A DNA stretch of 64,000 nt from Castor canadensis (taxonomy: Eukaryota; Chordata; Mammalia; Rodentia; Castoridae): positions 91,705,583-91,769,582 of the forward strand of contig NC_133390.1 in NCBI RefSeq assembly GCF_047511655.1, in the 5' to 3' direction. Below the pieces are notes generated by a model, which saw nothing but the letters and a program-made list of their open reading frames with translations, made no database searches and was not told the DNA's origin. This document shows positions 58,824-64,000 of the stretch, in pieces (position 1 is the first letter of the stretch; every line of letters starts with the position of its first letter). The position numbers and the translations under genes were made by a program.

Positions 58824-59130
58824 AAAAAAAAACAACGCAGGGCCTGGCAGGTGCCAGGCATGTGCTCTGCCACTTGAAACATGCTCCTAGCTCTTTTTTG
58901 CTTTAGTTATTTTCAGATAGAGTTTCATGTTTTTGACCAGGGCCAGCCTCTTACCTGTGCCTCCCTCATAGCTTAGATTTTAGGTGGGGACTACTATGCC
59001 CCTGGCTTGCTTTGTTGAAATGGGGGGGTCTCACTCACTTCAGGCCTGGACTGGCATTGAACCTCAATCCTCTTCATTTCTTTCTCTGGAGTAGCAGGGA
59101 TTACAGACACGAAACACTACTTCTGTCCCC
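58824..59130 (-). mobile_element. Composite SINE B1-B1-ID on minus strand
   Basis: Plus-strand order: degraded inverse ID (58842-58890, 'ctgccacttgaaacatgctc'), inverse B1 (58891-59003, 'gctttagttattttcagata'), second inverse B1 (59004-59129, 'agtagcagggattacagaca'). 'atccttcttt' occurs on both sides (58814-58823, 59131-59140). The left end lacks a T-rich tail, so the duplication is only probable. Confidence 0.75.
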
Positions 59131-59267
59131 ATCCTTCTTTCAATGAGGTTTTTTTCCTTATTCAAGGAGAGAAAAAGAATTATTTTCTAAATATTTAGCA
59201 GCCAGATTGCTAAAAAGATTAGCTATCAGATCTACCAATTACTGACACATTCTTAAGTGATTTTAAA

Positions 59268-59390
59268 AAAAAGTGTTTGGGGAGGAGGGAGATGAGGAGA
59301 ATGATGGTGAATCTGACAAAGGTACATTGTAAGCACATATGTGACTAGCATGATGAAACCCCCCTGTACGAAAAAACATGCTAATGAACA
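59268..59390 (+). mobile_element. L1 3'-end fragment
   Basis: 'atggtgaatctgacaaaggt', 'acattgtaagcacatatgtg' and 'atgaaacccccctgtacgaa' follow the order of a rodent L1 3'UTR end. Confidence 0.55.
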
Positions 59391-59412
59391 TGAGAGAGAG
59401 AGAGAGAGAGAA
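59391..59412 (+). repeat. (GA)n microsatellite
   Basis: About ten GA units, possibly grown from the tail of the adjoining L1 fragment. Confidence 0.9.
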
Positions 59413-59984
59413 AGTGTTAAGAAGAGCAGCTTACCAGGTAAAGACAGTAAGTCTAGGCCAAACGTCTGGGCGTTGGAGAATGTTAAGGACCCTTTCAACT
59501 CAACCCTGTGATCCCTGGGTGAGATGCCATTCCTCCAAGAAGGGGTTCACAAACTCACCCACCAACCCAGAGGAGAAAAGGCAAGCATTTTGGTGTGATA
59601 TTAAGTGTCCATTATGTGAAGAGATTCAGGGGAAAGTTTGGTTCTCTCACCACCTCTGCATCTTACGTTTCTTTCCTTCAAAGCCAAGTTTTTGAAAGAA
59701 CATTTTAATGTTTACTATCTTCACCTTTATACCTGCCACCCAACCCCCTTATTGAAATTCTTGTATTACATCATTCCCTTTCTCTCTCTACAATACTCTC
59801 TCATCTCCTAACAAGGTCTTTGGGTCCCTATTTAGAAGCTGGAGATGACTTTGCTGGTCCCCTGCCACCAAGAACTCTGAATGCCCTTTCCACAGCACTC
59901 GCAACAGTCTTTTGACATCATTTGCCTCCCAAAGTAGCACTCACCCAGAGGGCTGTGCAGATAGAGTCTGGCCTCAGCCTTACA
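59413..59984. other. Unique sequence, nothing recognised
   Basis: No repeat or exon recognised. Confidence 0.4.
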
Positions 59985-60310
59985 AAGTCAGAAGGCAGTT
60001 GGACAACATATCAAAAAGAGATTCATTTTTTAATAAAACAAATGGAGAAAAAACAAGTATCCCATATTTTCTTCCAAATGTGGAAACTAATAAAACAGAA
60101 AATGAAAAACAAGATGACCTGAAAATAGAAGAGGGCTATTAGGGGCTAGGAAAGGGGCTGGAGGTGAAGAGGTAGGGAGCAGAAAGAGAGGGTAGGTGGA
60201 CATGATCAATGCATGATATATGAATGTGTAAGAGTCATAAAGAATCCCCTTAATTTGTACAATTGTTATGGGTTAATAATTATAATAAAAAAGAACTCCA
60301 AAAAAGAACA
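59985..60310 (+). mobile_element. 5'-truncated older L1 (3' end)
   Basis: 'aaatggagaaaaaacaagta' near the start, then a purine-rich stretch (60130-60200), 'acatgatcaatgcatgatat', 'atttgtacaattgttatggg' and an A-rich end 'ataataaaaaagaactcc'. Diverged from the 6222-13146 L1 and from a different subfamily. Confidence 0.65.
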
Positions 60311-61640
60311 GACTTATCTTTTAATAACAATCTCATATAAACCAAGCTCACAAAGGCCAGTATCAATTTACTAATTTATAAAACATTAAAACTGCCTTTT
60401 GCAGAGTACACCTATTAGTGTGTCCTGCATAATATAAAATGTCAAATTCATGCAGAAAGTTACCTGGAGAACAGGGAACCAGAGGGAGGCCAAGGAAGGG
60501 AGATCTAGAATTCAGATAATTCACAGATTCTTATAAACCTGCCTCCACCTTTACCTAAGTCTTAGCCCGGACATTTGAAGCCCTTTGGCTGATACTTGTT
60601 CCATTTACTCTGTACAATATTTGGATAAGCACTGCCAACATTTGCCTCTAGTCTCTGCCTTTCTATTTTCTATTCTTCATCAACATCCATTCTAATTAAT
60701 AGCTTTTCTTTAGAAATTTTAATGTTAAGTCTTGCTGATCTGACCTTGGACCTATTTTCCTTCACACAACTCTGATCCATTCTGCAATGAATTATCAGGG
60801 TGCTCTTAATTCATCCATTCCCAAATTCTGGGCATTGCTCCCATCTACCTCCTACAATGACCAGTCTGGCCCCTGGTCCTCCCCTGCTGATTTAACCTTT
60901 ACACCAGAATCCATTAGTGGTCTGTAGGAAGCTAAAGAATCCTAGCTTGACAGATTTTAGACTCAACAGTGAGCACTGCTGTTGATCCAGGTAGGCCTTT
61001 GTGCCCAATTCTGAAATTTTGAGTTTTGCCTTCCCTTTGATATCTTAGCCCCAGTCTCAGCTGCCCTTTTCATTACCTGGGGATTTGCCTCATTCCCCCA
61101 TGGCTGGGTCCCTGCCTTGGGCACAACTGCTTTTGGACTCTTGCTGGCTTTCTTCATGGCAGGTCCTAGGCCCTTGCTGCCACTGGCATACCTTTCAGAC
61201 ATGAGCACCTGCCCTCTCCCACCTCCACTTGAATGTTATCTGTCTCTCTCACAACAAGCCCATCTCAGCCCCCACCTTGCTCTGACAGGTCATCTAATCT
61301 GCATTTGTGGGCCCTTCTCTCTCTGGGGACTGTTCATCTTTTCCAGGTTCTCATTCCTGACAAAGATGAAAACACATGATGATTTAACTTTTCATTTTCC
61401 ACCTACTCATGTTGACCTTAGGTGGTCACATAATAAAATAATAAAAGTCAAGATATCACTTAGAAATTCATCTTGTCTCCTTTGAAGTGACATGAACTCA
61501 GCCCACATTAACAGGCATTCCCTACTTCTAACATGAGAAAGAATACTGGTTCAGGAGTCAGAACACATGACCTATTTAATTAAAATCTGTCTTCAACAGA
61601 GCACTGTGCCTCTTTGCCTTTCAACCCCCAAATTAAAATG
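60311..61640. other. Unique sequence, nothing recognised
   Basis: Opposed frames at 60963-61208 (minus) and 61117-61485 (plus) overlap and have no recognised domain. Confidence 0.4.
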
Positions 61641-61742
61641 ACTGGGCCAATGGTTGTAGCTTGGTGGTAGAGCACTTGACTGGCATATACAAGACCCTGG
61701 GTTTGATCTCCAGTACCAAAAAATAACAATAAGAAGAAGAAA
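61641..61742 (+). mobile_element. ID SINE
   Basis: 'ggttgtagcttggtggtaga' and 'ctgggtttgatctccagtac', with an A-rich (AAG/AAT) tail. Resembles the copy at 34395 more than the dID units. Confidence 0.85.
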
Positions 61743-62804
61743 ACTTAGCCTCATAGTAGTTTCTAAAGTCTTCTCCAATTCTGGAAATTCTAGGACCATA
61801 AAAGAGATCCATTTTCTAAGTGCTAGGGTATGTTTGTTTATTTGTGTGTTTATAACTGTTCATAATTCTCTGCATTTTCTCTGGCAAGAGAAAGGGTGTT
61901 CTACAATCATTTATTAATGATTAATGATGTGACTTGTGAACGTGAACCAGAGACTGTTAACCAGAAGATTTTTTGCTTGAGAAATTGCTACGACTATGAC
62001 TAAAACCAGTGCTATGAAGCAAAAGAAATGAGATACTTCCTTCCCCCTGCAGGCTGCTGACCTGCAGCCCCAGAGGTCAGGCCTGGATCCCCAGGAAAGG
62101 GAACAGCTGGGCCCTGCTGGGATAGCACCAGCCGCTCTCACCAGCTCATGTTGCAGCTGATCTGAGGCTACCCAGCAGCAATTTGGCTGCCCCCCAACTA
62201 GATTATAAATTCCTCAAGGGCAGGGAACACATCCTTTATATTTTTCCTGTATCCATATGGTGCAGGATTTAAAAAAAAAAGAATTTTGGGCTGCTAGCCC
62301 AGCCAGAAGCTGAAGAATGTTTTCCACCCCCCACCTCCAGCCACCCTCCTCCTGTACAATCACAAGAGGAAGACATTCAGAAATAGATTTTGGGAAGTGC
62401 CTCCCTCCTTCCATCCTGAGAAGATACATAAGTAGTTCATGTTCTCTTGCCCTTGAAGGGAAGACTACAGCTCTCTGATGTACGGAATGAGACTTTCCTG
62501 GATCAGAAGGATAATATGGCAGCTAAAAGCACTGGTTGTGTTCCTATTCCATTTTAGTAATCTGCTGAGCTGTAGGTACCCTCCAAGGTAAGACCAGGCC
62601 AGACATAGACATCCATTCTGGCACAAGCAGTGTGGCCAAAATTTATGAGATGAGATACACCCCAGGCAGGACTAACAAGGCCCTACTTGGACACACCTGC
62701 CCAGCTGTAGCAGTGTTAGCCAGTGTTTGCTCACCAACACATGGCCAGGTATGGTTCCAATGGGTCCAGTCAGGGCTTTGGAAAGAAAGATTTACTGAGG
62801 AAAG
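61743..62804. other. Unique sequence with an L2-end fragment
   Basis: 62198-62265 resembles an L2 3' end ('attataaattcctcaagggc'). Otherwise nothing is recognised. Confidence 0.4.
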
Positions 62805-62820
62805 AAAATACTGTATATCA

Positions 62821-62906
62821 GGGGCTGGTGGAGTGGCACAAGTGGGAGAGCGCCTGCCTAGCAAGCTCAAGACCCTGAGTTCAACTCCCTCCCTCACAAA
62901 AGACTA
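62821..62906 (+). mobile_element. Recent ID SINE with perfect 16-bp duplication
   Basis: 'ggggctggtggagtggcaca' and 'ccctgagttcaactccctcc' give the A- and B-box regions. The flanks 'aaaatactgtatatca' (62805-62820 and 62907-62922) are identical. The short tail is not a pure A-run. Confidence 0.95.
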
Positions 62907-63104
62907 AAAATACTGTATATCACAGCCAAATACTCTTAATACTTAATTTAGTCTCCCCTCTGGCACATTTGAATGAGTAGCACCCAGCTGGGTGAATCAC
63001 TAGTCACTAGCCAATTGTTAAATTATTCCAGCTTCCTCTAACTAGACTAGAATCTAGGGTTCAACTGGAAAGAGGATTCTTTTTCTTTGTGATTTCTTAT
63101 TGCC

Positions 63105-63600
63105 ATCATCATCATTGTTACCATTACTAAAGTAACACATATTCATGATAAAAAATGCAAACAGTATACAAGGAGATGGTTAAAGCTCCCTTTTCTTGTT
63201 CTCTTCTATCCTTTCCCCAGCCTGTCTCTGACCTGCTTCCTAAGAAAACTTTTAAATATATACTGTATATCATGCATAGAAAAACACTACATACATAAGC
63301 GCATATAAACCCCCAAATTCATACACATATACACATTTTTTCACAAATCAATCATAGTACACTATGTGGAACATAGTATTTTCACTTAAGATATCTATTA
63401 TTCGTGCGAAAACAACTAAGTCTATATTTTCTTTTCAATGGGCTCATAATGTTCTATTACCTAGCTTTGCCACAACCTACTCTATGGTTCTCTCTGCACT
63501 TTCTTTTCTCTGGAGTACGTATTTATAATGGTTTGCTTCTAGATTTATTTAAGCTCATTTTCCAATGCATCAACTCACTGCCCCAGGTGTTCTACCACCA
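63105..63600 (-). mobile_element. Possible old L1M 3'UTR relic
   Basis: 'agtaacacatattcatgata', 'aaaatgcaaacagtatacaa', 'acacattttttcacaaatca' and 'ttttcaatgggctcataatg' resemble the inverse of an ancient L1 3'UTR. Confidence 0.45.
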
Positions 63601-64000
63601 CAGTTGCTGTTGACTAGCTATGTTTTGCATACTCATCTGTGTCTCTTGGCCTTTGCACTCCCCACAGTGCTTCATGCTGCTGAGATGGCTCATCCTTGCT
63701 GCTCTCCCAGGGTAACTCATGCCTCCTCTGATTGTTTCTCACACTGCGTGCACCTGTGCTGGGTGCTCATCCGAGAAGAACACTGTCCACCAGGCCCTGC
63801 TGACTCTTGGTGCTTCCTTCCTATGGAGCTCTTGGCTTGGATTGTCCAGGCTACATTTCATGTTTGACCATCTATCCCTAAAGGATGGGTTTCAGACCTC
63901 AGTTATTCTCTAGGAAACTGTGCTTTGGCTACACAGCTACCAAATCAGTGACTTCATAAGTTACAACCTTCTAAACCAAATGAATATATCTGCTGGGCCC
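63601..64000. other. Window end, mostly unique
   Basis: 63640-63730 faintly resembles an L2 relic ('cttggcctttgcactcccca'). No exon recognised. Confidence 0.3.

Noticed and set aside
60963-61485. Lys/Ala-rich 81-codon minus-strand frame and an opposed 122-codon plus-strand frame
   Set aside because: Considered as a possible retrocopy of a basic nuclear or ribosomal protein, but I could not match any family, and there is no poly-A tail or duplication.
62818-62906. Functional tRNA gene
   Set aside because: It has tRNA-like A- and B-box regions but no full cloverleaf, and it carries SINE features and a target duplication.
1-64000. CRISPR arrays, prokaryotic operons, phage or a novel multi-gene system
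   Set aside because: Sequence content is plainly mammalian (MIR, L2, L1, MaLR LTRs, B1/ID SINEs). No clustered intact genes or spaced direct-repeat arrays were seen.

Overview
This window is nuclear DNA from a mammal. It is AT-rich and dominated by interspersed repeats of several ages. I can support no host protein-coding exon, tRNA gene, rRNA gene, CRISPR array or prokaryotic-type operon in it. Nearly all open frames are short chance ORFs or pieces of transposons. The dimeric SINEs join a 7SL-derived B1 monomer to a tRNA-Ala-like ID unit (the B1-dID type). This points to a sciuromorph or castorimorph rodent. One diagnostic ID variant (a shortened 'ctcaaggtgtaggccctgag' form, seen at 44908-45102 on the minus strand) agrees with what I remember of beaver (Castor) SINEs. 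I rate beaver as likely but unproven.

Layout. 1-6207: SINE fragments, an old L1M copy split by an MLT1 LTR, a long (CTT)n tract and a hAT-like DNA transposon relic. 6208-13162: one full-length, recently inserted L1 (about 6.9 kb, minus strand) with matching target-site duplications, a tandem-repeat-bearing 5'UTR, a broken ORF1, an almost open ORF2 and a G-rich 3'UTR. 13163-26450: mostly unique sequence with old MIR, L2 and MLT1-type relics, two B1 copies and a solo MaLR LTR. 26450-34390: about 8 kb nearly free of young transposons. 34390-64000: unique sequence peppered with ID, B1 and composite SINEs, MIR/L2 relics and L1 3' ends.

The parts are linked through L1. The full-length element is the kind of copy that supplies endonuclease and reverse transcriptase to SINEs. 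Several insertions here carry the expected A-tail and 10-17 bp target duplications: B1 at 25093, a 43-bp L1 stub at 37439, composite SINEs at 46730 and 51132, and ID at 62821. The most unusual observation is a family of composite SINEs with two or three B1 units ahead of one ID unit. At least one of them (51132-51607) is bounded by a perfect 13-bp duplication, so it appears to have moved as one unit. I found no new multi-gene system; the novelty here lies in retroelement structure.
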